Source: Actinomycetota bacterium
GTDB lineage: Bacteria > Actinomycetota > Thermoleophilia > Solirubrobacterales > Solirubrobacteraceae
Assembly: GCA_005883215.1 (NCBI GenBank)
Contig: VAYS01000005.1
Location: 1 to 64,000 of the forward strand
Length of the DNA: 64,000 bases
Direction of reading: 5' to 3'
The position numbers and the translations under genes were made by a program. The notes under the pieces are model-generated. The model saw only the letters and a list, made by a program, of their open reading frames with translations. It made no database searches and had not been told where the DNA came from. Shown here in pieces: positions 47,324 through 56,407 of this stretch. Every line of letters starts with the position of its first letter. Within the stretch, counting starts at the first letter, position 1.

Positions 47324-48016
47324 TCAGGCGAGCGCGCGCTGAAGGAAGCGCAGCGCCACCGCCTGCAGCTCGGGGTCGTGCTGGACCGTGCGGTGGTGTC
47401 CGCCGGGGACGACGATCAACCGCTTGGGGTCGGCGATCGCCGCGTCGTGCAGGGCGACCGAGTGCTCGTAGGGAATCCGCTCGTCGCCCTCGGCGTGAAG
47501 CAGCAATAGCGGGGCGTGCAGCTTCGCCACCGCGTCCAGGGGATCGTGGGCGGCCAAGAACTGCTCCAGCGACTCGGGCTCGGCCGCGAAGTCCAGCGTC
47601 CCCGAACGCAGCCCGCGCAGCAGGTGCTCCGAGCCCGCCGGGCAGATCGCCACCACCGCCGCCGCCCCCAATGGGCCCGCGGCCACCAGCGCCAAATAGC
47701 CGCCCATGCTCGACCCCCGCAGCGCCAGCGGGCCCGGGGGCAGGATCGCGGCGGCGAGGCGCAGGTCGTCGAGCACGTCCCCGGTCAGGGGCCCCTTACT
47801 CTCTCCGTGCCCGGGCAGATCGAGCGCCAGGGCCGCCAGGCCGTGCGCGCGCGCCGCGCGCGCGAAGTCGAAGTGGCTCTCCTTGCACGAGCCGGCCCCG
47901 TGCACGATCAGCACGCTGCCCTGCGGCGCCTGCGCGGGCAGATAGAGCGCGTAGGACAGGCCGTCGCGCTCCCCCAGCTCGGTGGGCGCATCGGGGACCG
48001 GGCGGCGCGCGCGCAC
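47324..48016 (-). CDS. Alpha/beta hydrolase
   Basis: This is a 230-residue serine hydrolase. The oxyanion region reads LIVHGAGSCKESHFDFARAA, the nucleophile elbow is LRGSSMGGYLAL, the acid Asp is in LLHAEGDERIPYEHS, and the catalytic His is in VPGGHHRTVQHDPE. The lid is very short, as in dienelactone-hydrolase-type or small esterases. LALDLPGHGESKG is the family strand. The substrate is unknown. It is alone on the minus strand beside the lysA operon, 72 bases from the lysA start, so the two promoters share this gap. Confidence 0.88.
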   Translation of the reverse strand: MRARRPVPDAPTELGERDGLSYALYLPAQAPQGSVLIVHGAGSCKESHFDFARAARAHGLAALALDLPGHGESKGPLTGDVLDDLRLAAAILPPGPLALRGSSMGGYLALVAAGPLGAAAVVAICPAGSEHLLRGLRSGTLDFAAEPESLEQFLAAHDPLDAVAKLHAPLLLLHAEGDERIPYEHSVALHDAAIADPKRLIVVPGGHHRTVQHDPELQAVALRFLQRALA

Positions 48017-48087
48017 CCCGCGATCATCGCATCGCCGCGCACGAGACCTCCCGGGACGGGCGCGGGCGGACCACCATAATCCGGCTG

Positions 48088-49383
48088 ATGCTCTCCACCG
48101 AGCGCCTCTCGCCCGCCTTTCCCCAGCACAGCCGGCTGGACGAGCGCGGCCGCCTACAGATCGGCGGCTGTGACGCGATCGAGCTGGCGCGCGAGTTCGG
48201 CACCCCGCTCTACGCGGTGGCCGAGGAAGACCTGCGCGCCCGCGCGCGCTCCTACCTGGACGCCTTCCGTGCCCGCCACGACGACTTCGTCGTGGCCTAC
48301 GGCGCCAAGGCCAACGCCTGCACCGCGGTGCTCGAGGTCTTCGCCGGCGAGGGCCTGTGGTGCGACGTGGCCTCGGCCGGAGAGCTCCAGCTGGCGCTGG
48401 GGGCCGGGTTTTCGCCCGAGCGCCTGATCGTGCACGGAAACGCCCGCACCGAGGAGGAGCTCGAACTCGCCCTGGGCTCCGGCGCGGGCTTGGTGGTGGT
48501 CGACAACTTCGACGACATCGACCGACTCGAGCGCCTGACCTCCGCCGCCTCCGGCGCCCCCGCCGGCCCCGCCGCCGCCCACGAAGGCCAGGACGTGCTG
48601 GTGCGCGTCACCCCCGGGGTGCGCCCCGGCACGCACGCCTCGATCTCCACCGGCCAGGCCGACTCGAAGTTCGGGCTGGGTATCGACGACGCCGCGCGGG
48701 CGATCGAGCGCATCGACGCGATCGAGGGCCTGCGACTGCTCGGTCTGCACGTACACGTGGGCTCGCAGCTGATGGAGCTCGAGCCGTTCGTGGCGGCGGT
48801 GGCGGCCATCGCCCCGCTGGGGAGTTTCGATGTCTATGACCTGGGGGGCGGGCTGGGAGTGGCCTACGGCGCCGGCGAGCACCCGCCCGCGGTCGAGGAC
48901 TACGTGGCCGCCCTGGTCGAGGCGGTGCAGTCGGCGCTGGGGCCGGGCAAGCGCATCATCGTCGAGCCCGGCCGCTCGCTGGTGGCCAACGCCTGCGCCA
49001 CGCTCTACACCGTGGTATCGGTCAAGCGCAACGTGTCGGTGTGGGTGGCGGTCGACGGGGGCATGTCCGACAACCTGCGCCCGATGCTCTACGGCGCGCG
49101 CTACGAGGCCCAGGTGGCCGACCGCTTCGGCGACTCGGTGCCCTGCCGCCTGGTGGGCAAGCACTGCGAGTCGGGCGACGTGCTGGTGCACGACGCCGCC
49201 CTCCAGGATCCCGAGGTCGGCGACGTGGTGGTGACGCCGGCCACCGGCGCCTACGGCCTGGCCATGGCCAACAACTACAACGGGGTCCCGCGCCCGGCGA
49301 TGGTCTTCTGCCGCGACGGACAGGCCCGCCTGGTCGTGCGCCGCGAGACCTACGACGACCTGCGCGCCCGCGACGTCTCATGA
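48088..49383 (+). CDS. lysA: Diaminopimelate decarboxylase
   Basis: LysA converts meso-diaminopimelate to lysine, with pyridoxal phosphate. The 431-residue protein has the PLP lysine in VVAYGAKANACTAVL, a strand LLGLHVHVGSQL, the phosphate-binding DLGGGLGVAYGAG, the Arg region IIVEPGRSLVANA, and the active-site cysteine in KHCESGDVL from the other subunit. Tyrosine near the end (GAYGLAMANNYNG) completes the site. ATG 48088 starts it. It overlaps hom by four bases (ATGA), giving a lysine-threonine branch operon lysA-hom-thrC-thrB. Confidence 0.97.
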   Translation: MLSTERLSPAFPQHSRLDERGRLQIGGCDAIELAREFGTPLYAVAEEDLRARARSYLDAFRARHDDFVVAYGAKANACTAVLEVFAGEGLWCDVASAGELQLALGAGFSPERLIVHGNARTEEELELALGSGAGLVVVDNFDDIDRLERLTSAASGAPAGPAAAHEGQDVLVRVTPGVRPGTHASISTGQADSKFGLGIDDAARAIERIDAIEGLRLLGLHVHVGSQLMELEPFVAAVAAIAPLGSFDVYDLGGGLGVAYGAGEHPPAVEDYVAALVEAVQSALGPGKRIIVEPGRSLVANACATLYTVVSVKRNVSVWVAVDGGMSDNLRPMLYGARYEAQVADRFGDSVPCRLVGKHCESGDVLVHDAALQDPEVGDVVVTPATGAYGLAMANNYNGVPRPAMVFCRDGQARLVVRRETYDDLRARDVS

Positions 49384-50606
49384 GCGAGGCGGTGGCCATC
49401 GGCCTGCTCGGCCACGGCACCGTCGGCTCCGCGTTCGCCCAGCTGCTGGACGAGCGCGCCGAGGAGGTGCGCTCGGTGACCGGGCGCGCGCCCCAGATCG
49501 CCGGCGTGCTCACCACCTCGGACGGGAGCTTTGAGGACATCCTCGAGCGCTCGCAGGTGGTCGTCGAGCTGATGGGCGGGATCGAGCCGGCGCGCGAATA
49601 CGTGCTGGCGGCCCTGCGCTCCGGCCGTTCGGTGGTCACCGCCAACAAGCAGCTGCTCTCCCAGCATGGCGACGAGCTGCTCGCCGCCGCCCGCGAGGGC
49701 GGCGCCCAGCTGCGCTTCGAGGCGGCGGTGGCCGGAGTGGTGCCGGTGATCCGCGTCCTGGCCGAGTCCCTGGCCGCCGCGCGGGTGGAGCGCATCCACG
49801 GGATCGTCAACGGGACCACCAACTACATCCTGTCCGAGATGGCGCGCACCGGCTGCTCCTACGCCGACGCCCTGGCCGCGGCCCAGCGCCTGGGCTACGC
49901 CGAGGCCGACCCCACCGAGGATGTCTCGGGCAAGGACGCCGCGGCCAAGATGGCGATCCTGGCCCGGCTGGCCTTCGGCGCCCCGGTGCGCCTGGAGCAG
50001 GTCCCCTATGAGGGGATCGAGCACCTGACCTCAGACGACATCGAGTACGCCCAGGAGCTGGGGCTGGGGCTCAAGCTGGTGGGCACCGCCGAGCGGGTAG
50101 GGGAGGGGATCTCGGTGCGCGTGCACCCGGTCTTCCTCTACGCCGGGCACCCCCTGGCCTCGGTGGCCGGGCCCTATAACGCGGTCACCGTCGAGTCCCC
50201 GGCGATCACCGAGATCACCATGTCCGGTCCCGGCGCCGGCGGGCCCCAGACGGCCAGCGCGGTGCTCGGCGACCTGGTCAGCGTGCTGCTGGCACCGCCC
50301 CCCACCCCCGAGCCGGCGCCCCCGCAGCTCGAGGTGGTCACCGACGTCGAGTCGGCGTTCTACCTGCACATGGAGGTGGCCGACCGGCCCGGCGTGCTGG
50401 CCCAGATCGCCCAGGTGCTCGGCCTGCAGGGGGCCTCGATCAAGTCGGTGATCCAGAAGGGGCTGGGCGACGACGCCCGCCTGGTGATGGTGATCCACCC
50501 CCTGCTCGAGTCGCGCCTGGTGGCCGCCTGTGACCTCATCCGGGGCCTGGACTTCGTGCGCTCGGGCCCCCGCGCGATCCGGGTGCTCGAGGAGGAGTTC
50601 GTATGA
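49380..50606 (+). CDS. hom: Homoserine dehydrogenase with ACT domain
   Basis: This 408-residue NAD(P)-dependent enzyme makes homoserine from aspartate semialdehyde. The cofactor fold is AIGLLGHGTVGSAFAQLLDE, the substrate/catalytic region contains EAAVAGVVPVIRVL, RIHGIVNGTTNYILSEM, and AEADPTEDVSGKDAAAKM (catalytic Asp/Lys). Residues ~330-408 are an ACT regulatory domain (SAFYLHMEVADRPGVLAQIAQVLG), typical for threonine feedback. It overlaps lysA (ATGA) and thrC (ATGA). Confidence 0.97.
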   Translation: MSEAVAIGLLGHGTVGSAFAQLLDERAEEVRSVTGRAPQIAGVLTTSDGSFEDILERSQVVVELMGGIEPAREYVLAALRSGRSVVTANKQLLSQHGDELLAAAREGGAQLRFEAAVAGVVPVIRVLAESLAAARVERIHGIVNGTTNYILSEMARTGCSYADALAAAQRLGYAEADPTEDVSGKDAAAKMAILARLAFGAPVRLEQVPYEGIEHLTSDDIEYAQELGLGLKLVGTAERVGEGISVRVHPVFLYAGHPLASVAGPYNAVTVESPAITEITMSGPGAGGPQTASAVLGDLVSVLLAPPPTPEPAPPQLEVVTDVESAFYLHMEVADRPGVLAQIAQVLGLQGASIKSVIQKGLGDDARLVMVIHPLLESRLVAACDLIRGLDFVRSGPRAIRVLEEEFV

Positions 50607-51724
50607 GGGCCTCCGGGCCTTCGCCCTCCGGCCGGGGGTCCGGCGCCCCGGGGGGCGCCGGGCCGGGCGTGATCGAGCGCTACCGCGAGCGGCTGCCCTT
50701 CGGGGCCGATGACCCGGTGGTGTCGCTGGGCGAGGGCTCGACGCCGTTGGTCCTTGCGCCGCGGCTGTCGGCGCGCGCCGGGGCCGAGGTCTACCTCAAG
50801 CTCGAGGGGGCCAACCCGACCGGCTCGTTCAAGGATCGGGGGATGACCTGCGCCGTGTCGGCCGCGGTGCGCGAAGGGGCCGAGGCGGTGATCTGCGCCT
50901 CGACGGGCAACACCGCGGCCAGCGCCGCGGCCTACGCGGCGCGGGCCGGCCTGCGCGGCGCGGTGATCGTGCCCGAGGGCAAGATCGCCACCGGCAAGCT
51001 CGCCCAGGCGCTGATGCACGGCGCGCGGGTTATCGCCCTGCGGGGCAACTTCGACCAGGCGCTGGCGCTGGTGCGCGAGCTGGTCGACCGCCATCCGATG
51101 GCGCTGGTCAACTCGCTCAACGAGTTTCGCCTCGAGGGCCAGAAGACGGCCGCCTTCGAGCTGCTCGACGAAATGCCCGATCAGCTCGACGCGCTGTGCA
51201 TCCCGGTGGGCAACGCGGGCAACGTGACCGCGTACTGGCGGGGCTTTTCCCAGGCCGGCGCGGCGCCGCGCCTGCTCGGCTTTCAGGCCGCCGGGGCGGC
51301 GCCGCTGGTCCACGGCGCGCCGATCGCCGAGCCCGAGACGGTGGCCAGCGCGATCCGCATCGGCAACCCGGCGCGCTGGGAGGAGGCGATGGACGCCATG
51401 ACCGCCTCGCGCGGGGCGATCAGGGCCGTCTCCGACGCCCGCATCCTCGACGCCTACCGCCTGCTGGCGGTGGAGGAAGGCGTGTTCTGCGAGCCGGCCT
51501 CGGCGGCGTCGGTGGCCGGGCTGCTCGCCCACGGTCCCGACCTCCTGGGGCTAGAGCCGAGCGCTTCGGGTGCCGCGGCGGACGGCGGCGCGTCCGGGCC
51601 GCGGGTGGTGTGCGTGCTCACCGGCCACGGCCTCAAGGACCCCCAGACCGCGCTGGCCCACGCCGGCGCGGTGGTCCCCTGCGACTCTTCCCTGGCCGCC
51701 GTCGAGGGGGCGGTGCTGGGCTGA
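50603..51724 (+). CDS. thrC: Threonine synthase
   Basis: ThrC converts O-phosphohomoserine to threonine with PLP. The 373-residue protein has the PLP lysine in KLEGANPTGSFKDRGMTCAV, a phosphate-binding stretch CASTGNTAASAAAYAARAG and CIPVGNAGNVTAYWRGF. The first ~25 residues are unusual, Gly/Pro/Ser rich, before ERYRERLPFGADDPVVSLGEG. It overlaps the hom stop by four bases. The C-terminal part VVCVLTGHGLKDPQTAL is typical. Confidence 0.97.
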   Translation: MRASGPSPSGRGSGAPGGAGPGVIERYRERLPFGADDPVVSLGEGSTPLVLAPRLSARAGAEVYLKLEGANPTGSFKDRGMTCAVSAAVREGAEAVICASTGNTAASAAAYAARAGLRGAVIVPEGKIATGKLAQALMHGARVIALRGNFDQALALVRELVDRHPMALVNSLNEFRLEGQKTAAFELLDEMPDQLDALCIPVGNAGNVTAYWRGFSQAGAAPRLLGFQAAGAAPLVHGAPIAEPETVASAIRIGNPARWEEAMDAMTASRGAIRAVSDARILDAYRLLAVEEGVFCEPASAASVAGLLAHGPDLLGLEPSASGAAADGGASGPRVVCVLTGHGLKDPQTALAHAGAVVPCDSSLAAVEGAVLG

Positions 51725-51749
51725 TGGACCGCGCGAAGGCAAGGAGCTG

Positions 51750-52601
51750 ATGGAGCGCCGTCGCCTGGTGCGGGTGCCGGCGTCCTCGGCCAACCTGGGG
51801 CCGGGGTTCGACTCCCTGGCCGCGGCGCTCGCGCTGCACCTGGAGCTCGAGGTGGTGGAGACCGGGCGCTTTGCGGTGGTCAGCGACCTGGACCTGCCCC
51901 ATGATCGTTCGAACCTGTGCGTGCGGGCGTTCCAGCGGCTCGCCGACCCGGATGCGTTCGAGTTCCGGATCGGGTCTTCGATCCCCCTGGCCGGGGGGCT
52001 GGGGTCCAGCGGAGCGGCGATCGTCGCCGGCCTGATGGCGGCCGACCACCTGTTCGAGCTCGACGCCGACCTGCTCGCGCTGGCCACCGAGCTCGAAGGC
52101 CACCCCGACAACGTCGCCGCCGCGCTGCTGGGTGGCTTCGTGGTATGCGCCGACGGCCGGGCGGTGCGCCTCGATCCCCCGGCCGGGCTGGAGGCGGTGG
52201 TGGTGGTGCCCGCCGACGCCCTCTCCACCACCCAAGCGCGCGATGTGCTGCCCGCCGAGGTGCCGCTCGCCGACGCCGCGTTCAACGCCGGCCACGCGGC
52301 GCTGCTGATGCTCGGGCTGGCGCGCGGCGACTGGGACCTGGTGGCGCGGGGGCTTCGCGACCGCCTGCACGAGCCCTACCGGGCCGAGCTCTACCCCCGC
52401 TCGCGCGAGCTGGCCGACGGGGCGGCGGAGCTCGGGGCGCTGGGGGCGACGATCTCCGGCGCCGGACCCAGCGTGCTCTTCTGGTGCCACTACGAGCAGA
52501 CCGGCCACGTGGTCCGCGCCCTGCGCGCAAGAGTCGAGGGCTGGGCCCAGGTGGTGCGCACGCCGTTTGAGCCCCAGGGCGCCGACGTGCGGGCGCTGTA
52601 G
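51750..52601 (+). CDS. thrB: Homoserine kinase
   Basis: This GHMP-family kinase phosphorylates homoserine. The 283-residue protein has the N-terminal strand VRVPASSANLGPGFDSLAAAL, the ATP-binding motif PLAGGLGSSGAAIVAG, and the third motif ATISGAGPSVLFW. ATG 51750 has AAGGAG immediately upstream; the short 25-base gap to thrC is consistent with the same transcript. It is the last gene of the lysine-threonine operon. Confidence 0.97.
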   Translation: MERRRLVRVPASSANLGPGFDSLAAALALHLELEVVETGRFAVVSDLDLPHDRSNLCVRAFQRLADPDAFEFRIGSSIPLAGGLGSSGAAIVAGLMAADHLFELDADLLALATELEGHPDNVAAALLGGFVVCADGRAVRLDPPAGLEAVVVVPADALSTTQARDVLPAEVPLADAAFNAGHAALLMLGLARGDWDLVARGLRDRLHEPYRAELYPRSRELADGAAELGALGATISGAGPSVLFWCHYEQTGHVVRALRARVEGWAQVVRTPFEPQGADVRAL

Positions 52602-52656
52602 CTGGCGCACCGGTGAGGCGCGCTACTGTGCGCCCGACGGCTCACGGAGACTCGGT

Positions 52657-54702
52657 TTGGCCAAGGAAGGCGACGCGATCCCCACAGGCAAAGCGATCCG
52701 GACCCCGCCCTCGATCCCGGCGCTCATCGCCGCGCTCGCCGCAACTGCCGTCCTGACCGTCGGGCTAGGGGCGCCGCCGTCTGCCCAGGCGATCTCGCGC
52801 CAGCGCGCCAACCGGGTGGCCCTGCGCGTGCTGGGGACGGCCAAGCTCCGGCGCCCGGTGGTCCTGTTCGGGCTGCCGCGGTCGCTGGCCAAGGGCACCC
52901 GGGTGATGGAGGCGGGGCCGGGACCCACCACGCGCAAGAAGACCAAGTTCAAGCGCACGCGCTTTGGCCTGAAGGCGATCACGCGCGTGGCCAACGCCCG
53001 CCTGCCGCGCCGGGCATGGCTGTTCTGGGAGGACCTGCTGCCCTACGGCGAGTTTCAGCACCCGAGCATCCTGCTGCTCATCGACGACCGCACGGGACGG
53101 GTGCTCCGCCGCCAGGCCGAGAGCCTGTTTCCGCTGGTCAACGGGCGGCTCGCCGCATTCCTGCGCTCCCCGCGGGCCTACGGGTCGGGCGGCTTTCGCG
53201 TGTTCGCCAACTTCCCCCCCGCGGGCGCCGGCAGGGCGGCGGCGACCACGGCCTCGCGGACGCGCGCGCCACCGCTGGCCGCCGCCGCGCTCGCCGCGCC
53301 GCCCAACCTCACCGGCTCGTGCGTGATCACGATCGGCGACCGCGTGGACCCGCTCTTCGGGGGGTCCTTCAAGCTCATCGCCCAGGTGGCGCGCGAGCTT
53401 CACCTGTCCCACTACGACGCCAAGGACGGCATCGCGCTGGACGCCGAGGTCAATTACCAGATCCGCCACGGCTGTCGCGACGTGCTGATCGTGATCGCCG
53501 GCCACGGCTTTCCCGCCGTGGGCTCCAACTACAAGGACCCCAACACCGGCCAGGCGGTCCCCGAGTCGGGGTTCGCCCAGGTGGGCCTGCAGTACAGCGC
53601 GGGCAAGGACTCGCAGGGCAAGGACATCGTCAGAAGCGACTACCTGGACTCCGAGGCGGTGCGCAAGATCATGAAGAAGCACCGCCACGTCGGGTTCAAG
53701 CTGGTGGTGGACTCGTGCTTCTCGGGCCGCTGGATGCAGCTCTTCGACGTGCCCAACCTGCGCTTCATCGCCACGGGGTCAAGGTCCGACCAGTTCGGCT
53801 TCGGCGCCGTTCCCGCCACCTACGACGACGGGCAGCACTTCATGTTCCCCACCGGCTCCCAGAAGGCCGGGGTGATCACCTACAACCCGGCGGTCATGCT
53901 CGAGGATCACACCACCAACCCCAACCTGGCCCAGCCGTTCATCAACGGGATCCTGCGCGGCCTGGACTTCTGGGCCCACTCCGACGCCGACCGCGCCACC
54001 ACGGGAGACGACCTGGCCAAGGCCCTGGTGGTCGCCTTCGCCCACGAGGGCGAGAACAACTTCATCGCCCAGAAGGGGACGGCCACCCCGCAGGTGCTCG
54101 ACGAGTCAGGGCGCATGCCCGAGGGCGGACCGGTGGTCGAGACCGAGGACTTCGGCAGCGACCTGGCCGAGGACCCGTTCGCCGCGCTGGGCGACTTCTT
54201 CGCCGACGTGGCCTACATCCCCAACACGGTCGCCGCCAAGCCGCGCCTGCGCGGCGCCCAGGCGCGGGGCTACATCGCCAGCGCGACGGCGCCGGCCGAC
54301 GGCACCGTCACCCAGATCACCGTCAAGGGCAACGCCGTCTCGGGCGACATGCCCGGCCCCGGAGGCTCTGAGCCGATCCGCTTCTCGGTGGCCCGACCCC
54401 AGCCCGACGGGCGCCTGGTGGTGATAACCACCACCAATCCCCCGTTCACCCTGCCGGGGACCCCGGGTACCTACACCTACGACATGAGCAAGACGAGCTT
54501 TCCCTGCTGCAAGCTAAAGAAGGGCGACGTGGTGACGCTCGACGCGCGCGGCGGGCGGTTCGCGGTGTTCGGGCGGGTGCCGGGCTCGGTCACCGACACC
54601 TTCTCGATGGCCGGTCCCACCTTCGACGCCGGCACCACCTGGACCCCGACCCACCACCCCGACGTCGAGCTGCTGATGCGGGTCACCGAGCGTCCGGGCT
54701 GA
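52657..54702 (+). CDS. Secreted caspase-like (C14/metacaspase-type) protein
   Basis: The predicted protein has an export signal (PSIPALIAALAATAVLTVGLG, cleavage near SAQA), then ~200 residues of unknown basic pro-region and a caspase-hemoglobinase-fold domain. The histidine half is LIVIAGHGFPAVGSN (His 283 counted from TTG 52657) and the cysteine half is LVVDSCFSGRWMQL (Cys 354), with preceding Asp-Ser. A possible C-terminal domain of ~140 residues begins at PADGTVTQITVKG and ends VELLMRVTERPG; it recurs in the next gene. No canonical ATG is available: TTG 52657 is used, but AAGGAAGG lies inside the frame (52664) followed by ATC, so the exact start is open. No known function; secreted proteolysis is plausible. 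Confidence 0.88.
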   Translation: MAKEGDAIPTGKAIRTPPSIPALIAALAATAVLTVGLGAPPSAQAISRQRANRVALRVLGTAKLRRPVVLFGLPRSLAKGTRVMEAGPGPTTRKKTKFKRTRFGLKAITRVANARLPRRAWLFWEDLLPYGEFQHPSILLLIDDRTGRVLRRQAESLFPLVNGRLAAFLRSPRAYGSGGFRVFANFPPAGAGRAAATTASRTRAPPLAAAALAAPPNLTGSCVITIGDRVDPLFGGSFKLIAQVARELHLSHYDAKDGIALDAEVNYQIRHGCRDVLIVIAGHGFPAVGSNYKDPNTGQAVPESGFAQVGLQYSAGKDSQGKDIVRSDYLDSEAVRKIMKKHRHVGFKLVVDSCFSGRWMQLFDVPNLRFIATGSRSDQFGFGAVPATYDDGQHFMFPTGSQKAGVITYNPAVMLEDHTTNPNLAQPFINGILRGLDFWAHSDADRATTGDDLAKALVVAFAHEGENNFIAQKGTATPQVLDESGRMPEGGPVVETEDFGSDLAEDPFAALGDFFADVAYIPNTVAAKPRLRGAQARGYIASATAPADGTVTQITVKGNAVSGDMPGPGGSEPIRFSVARPQPDGRLVVITTTNPPFTLPGTPGTYTYDMSKTSFPCCKLKKGDVVTLDARGGRFAVFGRVPGSVTDTFSMAGPTFDAGTTWTPTHHPDVELLMRVTERPG

Positions 54703-54736
54703 GATTCCAGGTCGCCGGCTGAGATTCAAGGTCGCC
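54697..54736 (+). repeat. 20-bp tandem duplication spanning a stop codon
   Basis: Two copies of a 20-base unit beginning GGCTGAGATTC (54697 and 54717) differ at one base. The first copy contains the TGA stop of the caspase-like gene. The duplication provides a second in-frame TGA-like sequence and may reflect slippage or a regulatory direct repeat. Confidence 0.75.
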
Positions 54737-54840
54737 GGCCCCGTTTGCCGACAAGTGGGTATGGCCAAGCTCCAAGGCAGGCACTGCTGTGCGCCTACTG
54801 CGCCCGCGGCACGCGGCGCGACCAAGGAAGGCCACGGGGA

Positions 54841-56367
54841 ATGAAGCGATGGAGCGCTACCTGCCTGGCCGTAGGTCTTATCGGGCTCGCGCTGCCGGGC
54901 GCCGCCTCGGCGGCCGAGACCTGTAGCGACGTCCACGCCCGTCTCAACGTAAAGGGCCTGAGCCTGAGCGCCGGCGAGCAGCAGGCAATGACGCTTAAGC
55001 GCATCTGCGTCGAGCGCGGCGGCCAGAGCCTCCACGTGACGGCGACGTTCGGCGGGGACGTCTCCAGCCTGCTCGGCACCGGTCACCTGGCCAAGGCCGC
55101 GGTGGCGGTCCTGGCCTACGGCGCGCCGGCCAAGAAGGCCCCCAAGAAGAAGAAGCACCGGGGCAAGCGCGCGCGCTCGGCCGCGCGGCGCAAGCGCAAG
55201 AAGAAGGCCTCCGGTCCGACTCCGGTGGTCGTCTACGCAACTGGGGCGCTCGCGGCGGCAAAGACCGTCGCCAGCCCCGGGCTAACGGTGGCGGTGGTGC
55301 GCGAGGGGGCGACGGTCGAGTTCTTCGCCTCGGGTCGAAGCCTGGCGAGCGCCCGGCGCGTCGAGGTGCGCGCGGTGATCCTGGGGGGCAAGCGCCGCAA
55401 GCCGCGCGCGTACAAATCGGAGTCCCTGCTCGGCGCCGCCCTACAGCTCGAGAGAGCACTCACGCTCGAAGTCGCCGGTCTGGTCCTGCCCAGGGACCTC
55501 GGCCCAGTGTCGTGTGGAAATCTCAAAGAGCTGATCGACAAGACGCAAGCGGTGGTAGCGGAGCTGGAAGCCGAACTGGCGGCGCTACAAGCCAAAAACC
55601 CTCATCCATTCCCTATGAGTCCCGAGGATGATCAGATCACCTACATCCGTGACTGGAGCATCCCTCCCCTTCAAAAATGGCTCAAGGACGCCCAGGCCTA
55701 CTACGCCAAGCACTGCAAGCCAAAGGCGCCGCCGCCGGCGATCGCGCCGGTGCCGCCGGGGACGTTTCCGGTCGGCAGCGACCTGAGCGACTCGGCGACC
55801 TACTTCGTCAGCCTGGCCCAGGACTGGGTGGCGTGGCTAAAGGCCCACGGCCTGGCCCGCGCGACGCGCGACGCACCGTCGATCTCGGTGCCCGCCGACG
55901 GGCAGATCCTGTCGTTCAAGATCAAGGGCAAGGCCAACCCCAGCGGCAAGCCCGGCGACCCGGGACCGCTGACCACCTTCCACCTGCAGGATCTGCGGCC
56001 CCAGCCCGACGGGTCAGTGATCGTCGACCACTCAAGCCAGCCGTTCAACCTGCCCACCACGGGCGATCCCAACCAGATCAACCAGTTCCTCCCGACCAAC
56101 TTCTGCGTGCACAAGGGCGACTATCTGGGGTTCAACACCGAGGGCGGGTTTGACCCCACCTACTACCCCAGCGGCGTGCCGTTCCAGGTGTTCTCCAGCC
56201 CCCAGCCGGGGTGGACGACCGACCTGTTCTCCAAGCACAACGGCACCGGCAACGGCTCCCAGTTCACCGGCATCGACCAGCCCAACGTCGAGCTGCTGAT
56301 GCAGGCCACCGAGGGCACCGGCGCGAGCGCCAGCGGACTGTGCCCCGGAGGAACCAAGACCTCCTAA
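54841..56367 (+). CDS. Secreted protein sharing the C-terminal module of the caspase-like neighbour
   Basis: This 508-residue protein has a signal peptide (LAVGLIGLALPGAASA, then AETCSDVHARLNVKG). A very basic stretch (KKAPKKKKHRGKRARSAARR near residues 95-125) follows. The middle holds acidic and coiled segments (VVAELEAELAALQAKNP). The last ~140 residues, from VPADGQILSFKIKG to NVELLMQATEG, align with the C-terminus of the caspase-like protein at 52657: PADG, RPQPDGxxxV, PFxLP, a Cys-Lys-Gly-Asp turn (C-x-x-x-GD), and PNVELLMxxTE. ATG 54841 follows AAGGAAGG at nine bases. It is probably a partner or binding protein; nothing suggests a catalytic site. Confidence 0.82.
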   Translation: MKRWSATCLAVGLIGLALPGAASAAETCSDVHARLNVKGLSLSAGEQQAMTLKRICVERGGQSLHVTATFGGDVSSLLGTGHLAKAAVAVLAYGAPAKKAPKKKKHRGKRARSAARRKRKKKASGPTPVVVYATGALAAAKTVASPGLTVAVVREGATVEFFASGRSLASARRVEVRAVILGGKRRKPRAYKSESLLGAALQLERALTLEVAGLVLPRDLGPVSCGNLKELIDKTQAVVAELEAELAALQAKNPHPFPMSPEDDQITYIRDWSIPPLQKWLKDAQAYYAKHCKPKAPPPAIAPVPPGTFPVGSDLSDSATYFVSLAQDWVAWLKAHGLARATRDAPSISVPADGQILSFKIKGKANPSGKPGDPGPLTTFHLQDLRPQPDGSVIVDHSSQPFNLPTTGDPNQINQFLPTNFCVHKGDYLGFNTEGGFDPTYYPSGVPFQVFSSPQPGWTTDLFSKHNGTGNGSQFTGIDQPNVELLMQATEGTGASASGLCPGGTKTS

Positions 56368-56407
56368 CGGCGGCTTGGTCCCGGGGGCTCGGGTCAGGAA
56401 CTCGGGC

